From: Idiomarina xiamenensis 10-D-4
Lineage (GTDB): Bacteria; Pseudomonadota; Gammaproteobacteria; Enterobacterales; Alteromonadaceae
Length of the DNA stretch: 64,000 bases
Direction of reading: 5' to 3'
NCBI RefSeq assembly: GCF_000299895.1
Contig: NZ_AMRG01000005.1
Location: 1 to 64,000 of the forward strand
Shown: in pieces, positions 28,063-38,108 of the stretch
Layout: each line of letters opens with the position of its first letter
How positions within the stretch are numbered: position 1 is the first letter of the stretch
Notes under the pieces: generated by a model
Database searches by the model: none
The model's input: the letters and a program-made list of their open reading frames with translations, nothing else
What the model was told of the DNA's origin: nothing
Made by a program: the position numbers and the translations under genes

Positions 28063-28859
28063 TGTTGTCGCGTAAAAATCCGTTCTCGACTTGGCAATGT
28101 ATTGGCTTAGCGCTATTGCTGTGTTTGCTAATATTCGCCGTAGGTGAGTGGTTACTTTATCACGCCAGTCCGACCGCGCAGCATTTGTCTGAGAGCTTCC
28201 AAACGCCCAACAGTGCTGCTCCGCTGGGTAAAGATCAGTTTGGCCGCGATATGTTAGCGCGCTTGGCTGCGGCGTTACGGTTGTCGTTTTTGTTGGCGTT
28301 ATTGAGCGTGTTCAGCGCTGCGATATTAGGTGTCAGCGCCGGTATATGTGCGGCATGGCGCGGTGGCTGGGTCGATAGCTTATTGAATTTTATCGTTAAT
28401 ACGGTTTTGGCATTGCCCGGGCTGGTGCTGGTGTTGTTGTTTGCGGCTATCGTGCCGGGCTCTTTTGCCATGCTTTATGTGGCCATATCGCTAGTGCTCT
28501 GGGTCGAGTATTTTCGTTTAGTTCGGGCAGTCAGCAAAACCGTGATCAACGGTGCACCGGTGCAGGCTTCGCGGTTATTCGGTTTTGGCCGTTGGTACAT
28601 CGTTAAACGCCACATCTGGCCGGCGATACGTGCCAATGTGTTGTCGTTGGCGGCATTTGGCGCTGCCACCTCGATCATCATGTTGTCGTCGGTCGGTTTT
28701 GTCTATGTTGGCTTAAAGCCGCCGACCGCCGAGTTAGGCCTGATGATCGTGGAACTCTTCCCCTATTACAGCGACGCACCCTGGTTACTGGCGCAGCCGT
28801 TAATCGTGTTGGCCTTGTTAGTGCTCGGTTTTCAGTTATTGGCAGGGAGCCGTTCATGA
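28059..28859 (+). CDS. ABC transporter permease (NikC/DppC type)
   Basis: A 266-aa permease. The LGKDQFGRDMLARL segment after the first membrane helix and the EAA-type loop (VQASRLFGFGRWYIVKRHIWP) are typical of DppC/NikC. It overlaps both neighbours by 4 bp. It is the second channel subunit of the importer. Confidence 0.88.
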   Translation: MMLSRKNPFSTWQCIGLALLLCLLIFAVGEWLLYHASPTAQHLSESFQTPNSAAPLGKDQFGRDMLARLAAALRLSFLLALLSVFSAAILGVSAGICAAWRGGWVDSLLNFIVNTVLALPGLVLVLLFAAIVPGSFAMLYVAISLVLWVEYFRLVRAVSKTVINGAPVQASRLFGFGRWYIVKRHIWPAIRANVLSLAAFGAATSIIMLSSVGFVYVGLKPPTAELGLMIVELFPYYSDAPWLLAQPLIVLALLVLGFQLLAGSRS

Positions 28860-30253
28860 GTGTCGATGTGATGGTTGATAAGCTGACCATTAGCTCGGCT
28901 CAAGGCGTTATTTTGCATGAGCTATCGTTTAGCTTAACAGCCGCTGAATCGCTAACGATATTAGGTCATACCGGCGCCGGTAAAAGCCTGTTAGTACAAG
29001 CGCTAATGGGTAACTTACCAGCCAGCTTAAGCCATCGTGGGCAATTGCGGGTAGCGGGTATTGACCCGTTAGCGTCACCACGGCGGGCGCGACAGTTACT
29101 GTGGGGCAAGCAGGTCAGTATGCTACCGCAAGAACCGTGGCACGCGCTTAATCCGGTGATGAAGGTGCGTGAGCAACTGTATGAAGTGTGGCGTTGGGTG
29201 CGCGGCTTGCCGCGCGCTGAGGCTGACAGCCTTACTGCGCAGAATATGCATGATCTGGATCTGACTGACGCCGCGGCTAAAATCCCCAGCCAACTATCGG
29301 GTGGCATGGCGCAACGTGCGGCGTTTGCGATGGCGAATGCCGCTGGCGGTCAGCTGATGTTGGCCGACGAGCCGACTAAGGGTTTGGATGCTAGCCGCCG
29401 TCATACGGTGATTGAGTTGTTGCAACGTCAGCAGCGCCGCGGCAGTTTATTGACCATCACCCACGATATCGACGTCGCAAGGGCATTGGGCGGGCGAGTA
29501 ATGGTATTAAACCAAGGCCGGATGGTCGAGCAAGGGACCGCCGATAAGCTACTGCGCAGCCCTCAGCATCCTTATACGCAGCGCTTGTTGCAGGCGCAGC
29601 CGCAACACTGGCCAGCACACGGCAGCACCCGCGAATTAAGCTCGGAAGTACTCGTTAACGCCGAAAATTTGACCGTATATCGTGGAAAATCAAGGATTTT
29701 CGACGAACTTAGCTTGAGTATTCAGGCTGGTGAAGTGGTGGGTTTAGCGGGTGACAGTGGTAGTGGAAAATCGACGCTGGGTGATGTGTTATTAGGGCTG
29801 TTGCCTTATCAGCAGGGGCGGCTAACACTGGCGCCGACGCTGGCGGTTGGCGCTAAACTCAAGCTTTATCAAGATCCACCGGCTTCGTTTGCCGCGGGTG
29901 TACCACTCGGTAAGCTGTTGCAAGAACTCATCCACCGGCATCGGTTAGACGCCGCGCAACTTTCACCCTTAATGCATCGCTTACAGCTATTGCCACACTT
30001 GTTGCAGCGCCCCGCCGAGCAAGTTAGTGGTGGCGAATTACAACGTTTAGCATTGCTGCGAGTGATGCTGATACGGCCGCGTTTTATCGTCGCCGACGAG
30101 CCCACCTCCAGGCTCGACCCCATCACCGCGCAGATGATCACCGAGCAACTCGTCAGTTATTGCCGCCAGCAACAATGCGCTTTACTGCTCATCAGCCATG
30201 ACCGACAACTGCTTGATAAAAGCTGTGACCGAGTGGTGCAGTTGACTGGCTAA
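28856..30253 (+). CDS. Fused double ABC ATPase of the importer (NikD-NikE-like)
   Basis: 465 aa with two complete nucleotide-binding domains. The first has Walker A GHTGAGKS, signature LSGGMAQR and Walker B LMLADEPT. The second has GDSGSGKS, VSGGELQR and FIVADEPT. The family is usually encoded as two separate ATPases; here they form one chain. It powers the two permeases. It ends overlapping the stop of the convergent sigma-factor gene. Confidence 0.9.
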   Translation: MSVDVMVDKLTISSAQGVILHELSFSLTAAESLTILGHTGAGKSLLVQALMGNLPASLSHRGQLRVAGIDPLASPRRARQLLWGKQVSMLPQEPWHALNPVMKVREQLYEVWRWVRGLPRAEADSLTAQNMHDLDLTDAAAKIPSQLSGGMAQRAAFAMANAAGGQLMLADEPTKGLDASRRHTVIELLQRQQRRGSLLTITHDIDVARALGGRVMVLNQGRMVEQGTADKLLRSPQHPYTQRLLQAQPQHWPAHGSTRELSSEVLVNAENLTVYRGKSRIFDELSLSIQAGEVVGLAGDSGSGKSTLGDVLLGLLPYQQGRLTLAPTLAVGAKLKLYQDPPASFAAGVPLGKLLQELIHRHRLDAAQLSPLMHRLQLLPHLLQRPAEQVSGGELQRLALLRVMLIRPRFIVADEPTSRLDPITAQMITEQLVSYCRQQQCALLLISHDRQLLDKSCDRVVQLTG

Positions 30254-31329
30254 AGCCGTCCACTGAGCAAAAAGCCACCGATCAAACCGGCGATACCGCC
30301 GCCAAAACCGATGATGTAACCCAGATACGTTGCCCACCGCCAGCGCTTCTGGGGTGATTGGATATGGCGTTGTATGCGTATTTGGTAATAGATAATGCCG
30401 CCTAATAACAGGATATAAACGCTGCTTGGCAGCTGCCAGCCTTGACTGACCTCATAACTGCCGAATAGTGCACAACTGGTCAATGCGACAAAAACGCTGG
30501 CTCGATTACGCAGGCGCTGCAACGCCAGACGATCATCGAAAGACTTGGCATACCGTTGCGCCTGATGAGAGCCGATAAACACACCAACCACGGCGGTAAA
30601 AATAGCGATGCACATGATACCCGGCAGCAACAACCATTTCAGTCCTCCCTGCGTCGCGGCCGCGCTCAAACTGCTCCAGCCTAGTGCGGCGGCTGGCGGA
30701 CTGAACAACGTCAAACTGCCGGCTAAAATGGTGCTGACACTCAACGTCGGGGCCGTTAATAGGGCAGCCTTAGCTACCCGTTGCAGTAGATCGGTTGCCA
30801 GTTCGCGGCGTGCGCGGCTGAGTCGTTGACGGACACAGCTTTCGCTCAGGCCGAGCAATTGTGCGACATGCGTGGTGGATTGTTGTTCTCGATAAAACAG
30901 TATGACGATATCGCGGTTTTCTGCCGTTAGTTGTTCTAGCGCCTGCTGCAGTATGCGTTGCTGTTGTCGTTGTTGCACCTGTGCCGAGGCGGTGTCAGCG
31001 TCTTCGTCGAGCCACTGCTGCAATTGCTGGTCGATGTCATCGCCGACCGGGCTATAACGCGCCGGGTGTTCTTTTGCTAGCCATTGGTAGGCGCAATGAC
31101 GTGTCATTTGTCTTAACCAGGGTAAGAAGCTGGCGCGGCGGCGCAGCAGATGTAGCTTACGCCAAGCCAGTAAAAAGGTCTCTTGCGCCACTTCTTCACT
31201 GGCACGAACGTCTTTGACGATGCTTAACGCCACGCTAGCCACTAAGTTTTGAGTGCGTTCAACCAGCTCGGCGAAGGCTGCCTGATCACCCGCCGCGGCC
31301 GCATCAACAAATGCTGTTAATTTATTCAT
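30250..31329 (-). CDS. ECF-type RNA polymerase sigma factor fused to a membrane domain
   Basis: About 359 aa. The ATG at 31329 has AGGA 8 nt upstream. Residues 1-170 form an ECF sigma factor: sigma2 (VASVALSIVKDVRASEEVAQETFLLAWRKL) and sigma4 (LEQLTAENRDIVILFYREQQS ... LGLSESCVRQRLSRARREL). The remainder has about five hydrophobic segments (LLLPGIMCIAIFTAVVGVFIG; VYILLLGGIIYY; LGYIIGFGGGIAGLIGGFLL). A sigma factor tethered to the membrane in this way could be held inactive until a signal, possibly replacing a separate anti-sigma factor. Its start overlaps the end of the upstream hydrolase gene by 8 bp. Confidence 0.85.
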   Translation of the reverse strand: MNKLTAFVDAAAAGDQAAFAELVERTQNLVASVALSIVKDVRASEEVAQETFLLAWRKLHLLRRRASFLPWLRQMTRHCAYQWLAKEHPARYSPVGDDIDQQLQQWLDEDADTASAQVQQRQQQRILQQALEQLTAENRDIVILFYREQQSTTHVAQLLGLSESCVRQRLSRARRELATDLLQRVAKAALLTAPTLSVSTILAGSLTLFSPPAAALGWSSLSAAATQGGLKWLLLPGIMCIAIFTAVVGVFIGSHQAQRYAKSFDDRLALQRLRNRASVFVALTSCALFGSYEVSQGWQLPSSVYILLLGGIIYYQIRIQRHIQSPQKRWRWATYLGYIIGFGGGIAGLIGGFLLSGRL

Positions 31330-32221
31330 GACAGTGTTCCTTGGCAAAACGTTGGATGTTGTCAAATAACGTTTGTGGCTGCTCTAGCATGATAAAGTGA
31401 CGTGCATTTATCGCTTTTAATTCAATGCTTGAACGCGGTGGCAGTTGTTGGCGATATTGCTGCAGCGCCTGTTGCTGTTCAGCGTCGTCTGTTATAGCAG
31501 CAATAGCGGCGAGTTGTAATATCGGTACCTTGCTGGACTTAAGTTTTTTACGCAGATCGGTGGTCATTAATTCATACATAGCTTGACCTACTGTGGCTGC
31601 ATCAGACTGCTCGGCCATGTTCAATATCATCGCTTGATGAGCGTTATCAGCGGCTTGCCGAGCAACGCCAAATTGTGTTTGTTGACGCAGTTGCTGAGCG
31701 CTGAACTGTTGAAATTGTTGGCGCAAATATGCCGCTTGTGGCTCGACTTGAGCAACATCAAGGTCGGAATTATTCATTAGTAGCGCTGACACAAAGGGCA
31801 CGCCGTCGACACTCACCAAGCACTGACCAACGTCGGGGTGTTCGATAATTAATTGATAGCCTAATGTAGCGCCAAGACTATGTCCGACAATGATGGCGTG
31901 CGAAGTCTGTGTATTTAGGTAATCGCTAATGGCAGCGACCAGCGGACGCATAAACTCCTGCCGTAATTGCCTGGCTGCGGGTTGCTCGCCGAAGCCAGCG
32001 ATATTTAGCGTGTGTACTCGGTATCGTGTTGCCAGCAGGTCGGCTGTCTGTTGCCAAACCCTAGCGTCACTCATCAAGCCTGGAATCAGTATTACATCTT
32101 GACCATCGCCTTGCACCGAGACGGCATGTATAAGTGTTGACGAATCGTTCTTGGCGAAGGCTGACGGTTGCCAGCATATCACTAGCAGTAGGCATAAAGC
32201 GGTGATAAAACAATTTTTCAT
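31322..32221 (-). CDS. Secreted alpha/beta hydrolase
   Basis: A 299-aa protein with a signal peptide (CLLLVICWQPSAFAKND). The alpha/beta-hydrolase fold is shown by VILIPGLMSDARVW, nucleophile GHSLGA near residue 115 and a late AINARHFIMLE with the catalytic histidine. It lies upstream of and overlaps the membrane sigma-factor gene, so the two are co-expressed. Substrate unknown; likely periplasmic. Confidence 0.85.
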   Translation of the reverse strand: MKNCFITALCLLLVICWQPSAFAKNDSSTLIHAVSVQGDGQDVILIPGLMSDARVWQQTADLLATRYRVHTLNIAGFGEQPAARQLRQEFMRPLVAAISDYLNTQTSHAIIVGHSLGATLGYQLIIEHPDVGQCLVSVDGVPFVSALLMNNSDLDVAQVEPQAAYLRQQFQQFSAQQLRQQTQFGVARQAADNAHQAMILNMAEQSDAATVGQAMYELMTTDLRKKLKSSKVPILQLAAIAAITDDAEQQQALQQYRQQLPPRSSIELKAINARHFIMLEQPQTLFDNIQRFAKEHCHE

Positions 32222-32426
32222 GGTGGTGATCTCGTTAGTTAAAAGTGATGACCTTTAAACAGTCAGGAGATCGCCAATAATTGTGACAAATATTTTTAAT
32301 TTCAGAATATTTCCCCTCCGGACTTGCTAGGATATTAGCAAAAGTGACAGGTTGTACCGAACCTAAAGTGTTGTTGATGCGATTCGGTTAACTGCCTAGT
32401 TAGTGCTTAAAAATGAGGAGCATAGG

Positions 32427-32870
32427 ATGAAAATATGGGTCGACGCTGACGCTTGCCCAAGCGTGATTAAAGATATTTTGTACCGTGCTGCTGAACGCAA
32501 AAAAATCGAACTGATTTTGGTTGCCAATCAACCGCTGCGCGTGCCGCCCTCTCGATACATTCGTAGTCAGCAGGTGGCGGCTGGCTTTGACGTCGCCGAT
32601 GATGAAATAGCACAACAATGTCAGCCGCATGACGTGGTCATCACCGCCGACATTCCGCTGGCCGCTGATGTGATAAAAAAAGGTGGAATAGCCTTGAGCC
32701 CACGTGGTGAGTTATTTACCCGCGACAATATTGGTGCGCGCTTAAACATGCGTGACTTTATGGATACACTACGCAGCAGCGGTGAACACGGTGGCGGGCC
32801 GGCGCCTTTACACCAACGCGATCGCATGGCTTTTGCCAATCAGCTGGATAAGCTATTAGCTAGCGTCTAA
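32427..32870 (+). CDS. yaiI: YaiI/YqxD family protein (DUF188)
   Basis: About 147 aa. Opens [17 protein letters not shown], the DUF188 signature, followed by [14 protein letters not shown] and [12 protein letters not shown]. The ATG at 32427 is used; an upstream TTG would add 8 non-conserved residues, and GAGGAG precedes the ATG. PIN-like fold with conserved aspartates; function unproven. Confidence 0.92.
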   Translation: MKIWVDADACPSVIKDILYRAAERKKIELILVANQPLRVPPSRYIRSQQVAAGFDVADDEIAQQCQPHDVVITADIPLAADVIKKGGIALSPRGELFTRDNIGARLNMRDFMDTLRSSGEHGGGPAPLHQRDRMAFANQLDKLLASV

Positions 32871-32984
32871 TTTTTTTAAGGTTTAATGAGCAAGCTTGAT
32901 CCGCATCAGGCTTGTCAGTGGCATTGCCAGTGAGTTAGCGCGTATCATGGCATTGCCAATTCTTAAGCGACTTAAAATAAATTG

Positions 32985-34214
32985 ATGAACATTACTGATC
33001 GACAACAAGAAATGCGTATTCCGCCAATTCTGCGGCAGGCGTTTCGACCATTCTTTTTAATGGCCGGAATATTTGGCGTATTGGCTATCGCTTTATGGGC
33101 GCTTATCCTCAGCGGACATTTGTCGCTATCGGTTTACGGTAATGTGCTTTTTTGGCATTCGCACGAGATGATTTATGGCTTTGTCGTCGCCGTCGTTCTC
33201 GGTTTTTTGTTGACCGCTGTACAAAACTGGACCGGGCAGCGTGCCACACATGGTAAATCCTTGTTGATATTGGCATTGCTCTGGGGCGCCGCGCGAGTGG
33301 CAATGCTGATTGGCGGCTCTTGGCCTGGCTGGCTTGTGGTCGGTTTAGATTTAGCATTGTTACCAACTGCTGCCGTCTTGTTTGCACGACTGGTCATTAG
33401 GGCTGATCAAGTACGGCAATTATTCTTCATTCCGCTGTTATTGCTGCTCGCGGTATCAAACGCTCTGATGCACGCCGGGCTATTAAGCGGTCATTATCAG
33501 TGGCAAACCTTAGGCGCTTATAATGCCGTTTTGCTCATTACTTTATTGATGACGATTATTGCGGGTCGGGTGATGCCGATGTTTACCGCAAATGGCACCG
33601 GCACCAAGCGCGTACCGAATAAGGTCTGGCTAGACCGGAGTGCACTTGGGCTGCTGTGGCTGATTTTTATTATCTATTTTTTTAATCTGGTGCCAAGTTT
33701 AGATCACCGTATGCTGGCTGCTTTATTTTTTGCTGCCGCCGCTTTACATGCCTTAAGAGCTATCCGTTGGAAAATCTGGATAACCTGGCGAGTGCCCTTA
33801 TTATGGTCATTACATTTGTCTTATTGGTTTATTCCGTTGGGTTGCGCTTTGTTGGGTTGGCATTACTTAGGTATGCACAGCGAGTTCATCCATATTAGCC
33901 TTGATATTAGCCAAAGTACCGCCATGCACGCTTTAACCGTGGGGGCGATGGGCAATATGATTTTGGCTATGATGGCACGGGTATCGTTGGGGCATAGCGG
34001 GCGCCCCATCCATCCGCATCCGCTGATGTCGCTAGCTTTCTTACTATTGATTGTTGCGGGGTTAGTGCGCTCACTGGGTATCGCTTTGCTACCGCAAGCG
34101 ACACTAAACGGCTTGATGTTGGCTAGTATCTGTTGGATCGTCGGTTATGGCATCTTTGTTGTGTTATACAGTAAGATTCTGCTAACTGCCCGTGCCGACG
34201 GTAATCCCGGTTAA
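32985..34214 (+). CDS. nnrS: NnrS family membrane protein
   Basis: About 409 aa with about twelve membrane segments. Typical motifs are [20 protein letters not shown] near residue 55, [22 protein letters not shown] and [28 protein letters not shown]. NnrS proteins are linked to nitric oxide stress in denitrifiers and related bacteria and bind heme and copper. It is convergent with ppiC and overlaps it by 4 bp. Confidence 0.92.
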   Translation: MNITDRQQEMRIPPILRQAFRPFFLMAGIFGVLAIALWALILSGHLSLSVYGNVLFWHSHEMIYGFVVAVVLGFLLTAVQNWTGQRATHGKSLLILALLWGAARVAMLIGGSWPGWLVVGLDLALLPTAAVLFARLVIRADQVRQLFFIPLLLLLAVSNALMHAGLLSGHYQWQTLGAYNAVLLITLLMTIIAGRVMPMFTANGTGTKRVPNKVWLDRSALGLLWLIFIIYFFNLVPSLDHRMLAALFFAAAALHALRAIRWKIWITWRVPLLWSLHLSYWFIPLGCALLGWHYLGMHSEFIHISLDISQSTAMHALTVGAMGNMILAMMARVSLGHSGRPIHPHPLMSLAFLLLIVAGLVRSLGIALLPQATLNGLMLASICWIVGYGIFVVLYSKILLTARADGNPG

Positions 34215-34489
34215 CGCCGCGACAGGGTTTTGATCAGGTGCCAGCCAAATTGGGTTTTTTCCGGGCCATGCACATCGAGTGTGGGTTTGCCAAACACCAC
34301 TTTGTCGAATGCTGGCACCATTTGTCCACGCCGGAATTCACCCAAATCGCCGCCTTTTTTGGCCGACGGGCAGAGCGAATGTTTGCGTGCTAAGTCGCCG
34401 AATTTAGCACCCTCTGCCAACTGTTTTTTCAACGCCTCGGCCTCGGCCCGAGTTTTCACTAAAATATGTAAAGCGTGCGCGCTAGCCAT
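34211..34489 (-). CDS. ppiC: Peptidyl-prolyl cis-trans isomerase, parvulin type
   Basis: A 92-aa single-domain parvulin ([56 protein letters not shown]), the same length as E. coli PpiC. It has no signal peptide, so it acts in the cytoplasm. It catalyses proline isomerisation during folding. Confidence 0.93.
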   Translation of the reverse strand: MASAHALHILVKTRAEAEALKKQLAEGAKFGDLARKHSLCPSAKKGGDLGEFRRGQMVPAFDKVVFGKPTLDVHGPEKTQFGWHLIKTLSRR

Positions 34490-34587
34490 GGGTATCTCTG
34501 CGTTAGCGAAAGTTCTGCTAATTTTACCTTATTCTTGGCCGTAACCAAACGATAACTTTCCTAGGGAAGAAGCCAATTAACGTTGCA

Positions 34588-35262
34588 TTATTTAGCCGGC
34601 ATTAAGTAAATCTCGCGCACGCAGTTGCGCGGTTCGGCTTGTAGCGCGAATAATACCGCATCGGCGACATCGTCCGCGGCTAATTTATCGGGCTTGGCCT
34701 CGTCAAAAAATGGCGTGTTGACCATGCCCGGGGCAATGGTGGTGCAGCGTCCTTGCCATTCTTTCATTTCTTCGGCCAGGTTTTGCGCAAAGCCGTGTAC
34801 AAACCATTTGCTGGCACCGTAAACCGAGCCCTTAATCGTGTTACGTCCTGCCGCCGAACCGGTCATAATAAAATGGCCGACGCTTTTGCGCAGGTGCGGT
34901 AGCGTCAGTTTCGCGGTGTACAGTAAACCATTGATGTTGATATCGATCATGCTGCGCCATTCGTCCGGATCGCCGTGTTCGGTACCGGCTTGCGATAAGC
35001 CCTTACCGGCATTAGCAAAGACCGCGTCTAGCCGACCAAACTTAGCGACACCGCGCTCAACCACCTCGGCCAGTTGCTGGTAACGACTGACGTCGGCAGC
35101 AACGGCGATAGCTTGTTGTTCACCGATATCGCTGACCAGCTCATCTAATAGTGCTTGGCGGCGAGCGGTTAAAATGAGTTGATGGCCTGCGGCCGCCGCC
35201 TTTTCAGCGGTAGCCTTGCCAATGCCACTGGAGGCACCGGTAATTAATAATACTTTTGACAT
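34588..35262 (-). CDS. Short-chain dehydrogenase (NADP-dependent, YdfG-like)
   Basis: About 224 aa. Motifs: TGASSGIG, FANAGKG, catalytic serine in TGSAAGRN and YGASK. The ATG at 35262 (GGAG 7 nt upstream) drops 9 non-conserved residues from the longer frame. It resembles NADP-dependent 3-hydroxy acid dehydrogenases such as YdfG. Stand-alone gene. Confidence 0.88.
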   Translation of the reverse strand: MSKVLLITGASSGIGKATAEKAAAAGHQLILTARRQALLDELVSDIGEQQAIAVAADVSRYQQLAEVVERGVAKFGRLDAVFANAGKGLSQAGTEHGDPDEWRSMIDININGLLYTAKLTLPHLRKSVGHFIMTGSAAGRNTIKGSVYGASKWFVHGFAQNLAEEMKEWQGRCTTIAPGMVNTPFFDEAKPDKLAADDVADAVLFALQAEPRNCVREIYLMPAK

Positions 35263-35371
35263 CTCAGCTCCGTTATTAGCGAATATCATGCACAGCGTTA
35301 AATACCGTGTTTTGTGAATATTCGATCGCTTTTTCTCGCAAGCGCATTATCAAGAACAATGTTGTAAGTGC

Positions 35372-36106
35372 TTACTTACATTGCTCTGGCGCAAATAAGC
35401 AAAAAATGATAGCTCCTCCAACTACGCTGCGTTGTGCGCTGTTTTGCTGAGCTTGGTCGCGCGTAATAATTTGTTCGATACCCACCCATCGCGCCGTGCC
35501 ATCCTCAGCATGACGAACTTTAACGGTGTTATCGGTTTTATTGATGCGTACGATGTAAGCTAATTCGTCAGAAAATGCACCTTGTATATAAACACCATCA
35601 CCAATATCTAAACGATCAATTTTTTCTGCGAGTTGCTGAGCACGACTGACCGAACCGGTTAAGTTGAGTCGATAATGGCGGCTATCTCCTGTTTCTACCT
35701 TTCGAAAACCACGTACTAGCATATTTTTACGAGGACAGGTTTTCTGTCCTGCATAAACGTCGTCGAATCTAGCCCCTTGAGAAATACACATTCGATGCGG
35801 TGACTCATCGCCATCGGACCAACGATTGCCGACTTCGTCTTCGGCGTAGTAATAAAAAGTTTCTTTATCGACAACTAAATCGGTATAGGTTTGGCATTGT
35901 TTCGCTGAGATTTTTAGCCAACCGAGGTTGCGATATTGTCCTGCTGGCATACCCTCGCTGTAAGAAAAGGCAACAATCATGTCGCCGTCGCCCTTATTGC
36001 AAACAGTCAGATCAGCGCGTGCTGAATACGCCATGAGTAAGCTAAAGCAGAAAACGCAAAGCTTAACGAGTACTGCTAACTTTTTAGGTAATTGGCTTTT
36101 GAGCAT
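35372..36106 (-). CDS. Exported DUF1036 domain protein
   Basis: A 244-aa protein with a signal peptide (VLVKLCVFCFSLLMAYSARA). The mature N terminus (LTVCNKGDGDMIVAFSY ... NLGWLKISAKQC) matches DUF1036. The later part, with ARWVGIEQIITRDQAQ, may be an SH3-like or Tudor-like small domain. An AAGGA lies 7 nt before the ATG. Likely periplasmic; function unknown. Confidence 0.8.
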   Translation of the reverse strand: MLKSQLPKKLAVLVKLCVFCFSLLMAYSARADLTVCNKGDGDMIVAFSYSEGMPAGQYRNLGWLKISAKQCQTYTDLVVDKETFYYYAEDEVGNRWSDGDESPHRMCISQGARFDDVYAGQKTCPRKNMLVRGFRKVETGDSRHYRLNLTGSVSRAQQLAEKIDRLDIGDGVYIQGAFSDELAYIVRINKTDNTVKVRHAEDGTARWVGIEQIITRDQAQQNSAQRSVVGGAIIFCLFAPEQCK

Positions 36107-36426
36107 AGCTCGTTCCTTATTAAGGTTAGGATGCGACTAACGCGAAAAACTTGGGTAACGAGTTTTGTCGTGCATGCACAAGCTTGGCTGTGAGAGCCAA
36201 TTAAGCGCTAGGCTCAACCGCGCGAGATAAAATTAAATTACTTCGATTTCATTTTTTTAACAACTGTTTAAGTTTTGCGCTGCCGAATGCATTCTAAGAC
36301 AATGTGGGCAATTTAATTGCCAGTAAACTGATCTTAAGCAAACAGCACTCTTGGTGTAGGGCTGTGTTGGCTGATACTGGCGGCTACAATGGCGATCATC
36401 AAAGATTGACCAAGTTGAGTGAGAAT
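36107..36426. other. Intergenic region before the CoA-transferase gene
   Basis: 320 bp containing the divergent promoters of the DUF1036 and CoA-transferase genes. An open extension of the CoA-transferase frame reaches a GTG at 36304 but carries no conserved residues. No clear regulatory repeat seen. Confidence 0.4.
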
Positions 36427-37938
36427 ATGCGAGCCAAGTCGCGGATCAATAACCCACTTTTAGCAACCCGCATCATGTCGGCGGCACAGGCGGCAGCGTT
36501 AATTAAGCCCGGCGCAACCGTGGGTATGAGTGGCTTTACCGGTTCGGGTTATCCCAAGGCGGTGCCAGCCGCCTTGGCTGAGCGTATGAAAGCCTCGCCG
36601 TTTAAAATTAATGTGCTGACCGGGGCATCGACCGCGCCGGAGTTAGATGGCTTGTTAGCGGCGGTGGACGGTATTGCGACACGGCTGCCGTTTCAAAGCG
36701 ACCCGATATGTCGTCAGCGCATTAACGACGGCCACATTGATTATATCGACTGCCACCTGTCAGAAGTCTCGCAGTACGTATGGTCGGGCTTTTTTGGCAA
36801 GCTTAATGTTGCGGTTATCGAAGTCAGCGCGATTCGCGAAGACGGCTTGCTCATCCCATCGTCGTCTATCGGTAATAATAAAACCTGGTTAGAGCAAGCG
36901 GAACACATCATTCTAGAGGTCAATTACCAACAGAACCTGCGCATGGAAGGCATGCACGATATCTATTACGGTACCGCGCTACCGCCGCAACGCAAACCGA
37001 TCATGCTGACCGAGGCCGGGCAGCGCATTGGTGAGCAATACTTGCGCTGTGATTTGAATAAAGTCATTGCGGTGGTCGAAACCGATTCGGCTGACCGTAA
37101 TACCGCCTTTAAAGCGCCGGATGATGATTCGCGCCGTATCGCCGAGCACATCCTGAACTTTTTTGAACGCGAAATAGAGGCTGGCCGCTTGCCGAAAACC
37201 CTGTTACCGATTCAATCGGGCGTTGGCAATATTCCCAATGCGGTGCTAGAAGCCTTAGATAGTGGCCCTTATAAAAACCTCAGCGCTTATACCGAGGTTA
37301 TTCAAGACGGCATGTTGACCATGTTGAAATCGGGCACGCTGACGATGGCCTCGGCGACAGCTTTTTCATTAAGCCCGGCGGGAATTGCTGAATTTAATGC
37401 CAATATTGAGTTGTACCGCGATAAGATCATTCTGCGCCAACAAGATATCAGCAATCATCCCGAAGTTGCGCGCCGCTTAGGGGTCATTGCAACCAACGGT
37501 ATGATCGAGGCCGATATTTATGGCAACGTCAATTCCACCCATATTATGGGGACGCGCATGATGAATGGCATCGGTGGTTCGGGTGATTTTGCTCGCAACG
37601 GCTATTTATCCATATTTATGTCGCCGTCAACCGCCAAGCAAGGTCATATCTCGGCCATTGTGCCGATGGTGTCTCACGTCGATAACACCGAACATGACGT
37701 TAAAGTCATCGTCACCGAACAAGGTTTAGCCGATTTACGCGGCTTGTCACCACGGCAACGGGCGTTAACGATTATCGACAACTGTGCACATCCGGATTTT
37801 CGCGAGGCGCTACACGATTACTTTGCACGCGCCTGCGCCAGTGGTCGCGGCATGCACACACCGCATTTGTTAAACGAGGCGCTAAGTTGGCACGAACGCT
37901 ATGAAAGCAGCGGTAGCATGCGCTCTGGTCGCAAGTGA
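36427..37938 (+). CDS. Acetyl-CoA hydrolase / succinate:acetate CoA-transferase family protein
   Basis: About 503 aa, the usual length. Opens with the GATVGMSGFTGSGYPKAVP nucleotide-binding region; ends with MVSHVDNTEHDVKVIVTEQGLADLRG and DNCAHPDFREAL. The GIGGSGDFARNG motif is typical of succinyl-CoA:acetate CoA-transferases (Cat1/SucC-like). The ATG at 36427 is chosen because the extension to 36304 is not conserved. It likely moves CoA between succinate and acetate in central metabolism. Confidence 0.92.
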   Translation: MRAKSRINNPLLATRIMSAAQAAALIKPGATVGMSGFTGSGYPKAVPAALAERMKASPFKINVLTGASTAPELDGLLAAVDGIATRLPFQSDPICRQRINDGHIDYIDCHLSEVSQYVWSGFFGKLNVAVIEVSAIREDGLLIPSSSIGNNKTWLEQAEHIILEVNYQQNLRMEGMHDIYYGTALPPQRKPIMLTEAGQRIGEQYLRCDLNKVIAVVETDSADRNTAFKAPDDDSRRIAEHILNFFEREIEAGRLPKTLLPIQSGVGNIPNAVLEALDSGPYKNLSAYTEVIQDGMLTMLKSGTLTMASATAFSLSPAGIAEFNANIELYRDKIILRQQDISNHPEVARRLGVIATNGMIEADIYGNVNSTHIMGTRMMNGIGGSGDFARNGYLSIFMSPSTAKQGHISAIVPMVSHVDNTEHDVKVIVTEQGLADLRGLSPRQRALTIIDNCAHPDFREALHDYFARACASGRGMHTPHLLNEALSWHERYESSGSMRSGRK

Positions 37939-38047
37939 CCGGGCGTCATTCGGGAACGGTCGTTTAACGCCAATTCAGATCATAAGCGCGGCTCGCAGCA
38001 GCTGGTTAACTCTTTAAAATAGAATAACTTATTCGTACTCCGTGTAC

Positions 38048-38062
38048 TGGCACAAGCGTTGC
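38048..38062 (+). promoter_or_regulatory. Sigma-54 promoter (-24/-12) of the acetyltransferase gene
   Basis: TGGCAC-AAGCG-TTGC, an exact match to the TGGCAC-N5-TTGC consensus with GG and GC 10 bp apart. It lies 47 bp before the start codon. It shares GTACTGGCACA with the promoter of the rebB array. Confidence 0.8.
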
Positions 38063-38063
38063 T

Positions 38064-38090
38064 GCTGTTGTTGATGTTTGCAACAACAGC
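38064..38090 (+). promoter_or_regulatory. Leader hairpin at the sigma-54 transcription start
   Basis: GCTGTTGTTG (38064-38073) pairs with CAACAACAGC (38081-38090) around a 7-nt loop, overlapping the expected start of transcription. Could be an operator or an mRNA structure. Confidence 0.35.
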
Positions 38091-38108
38091 CTTTACATGG
38101 AGAAAGTT

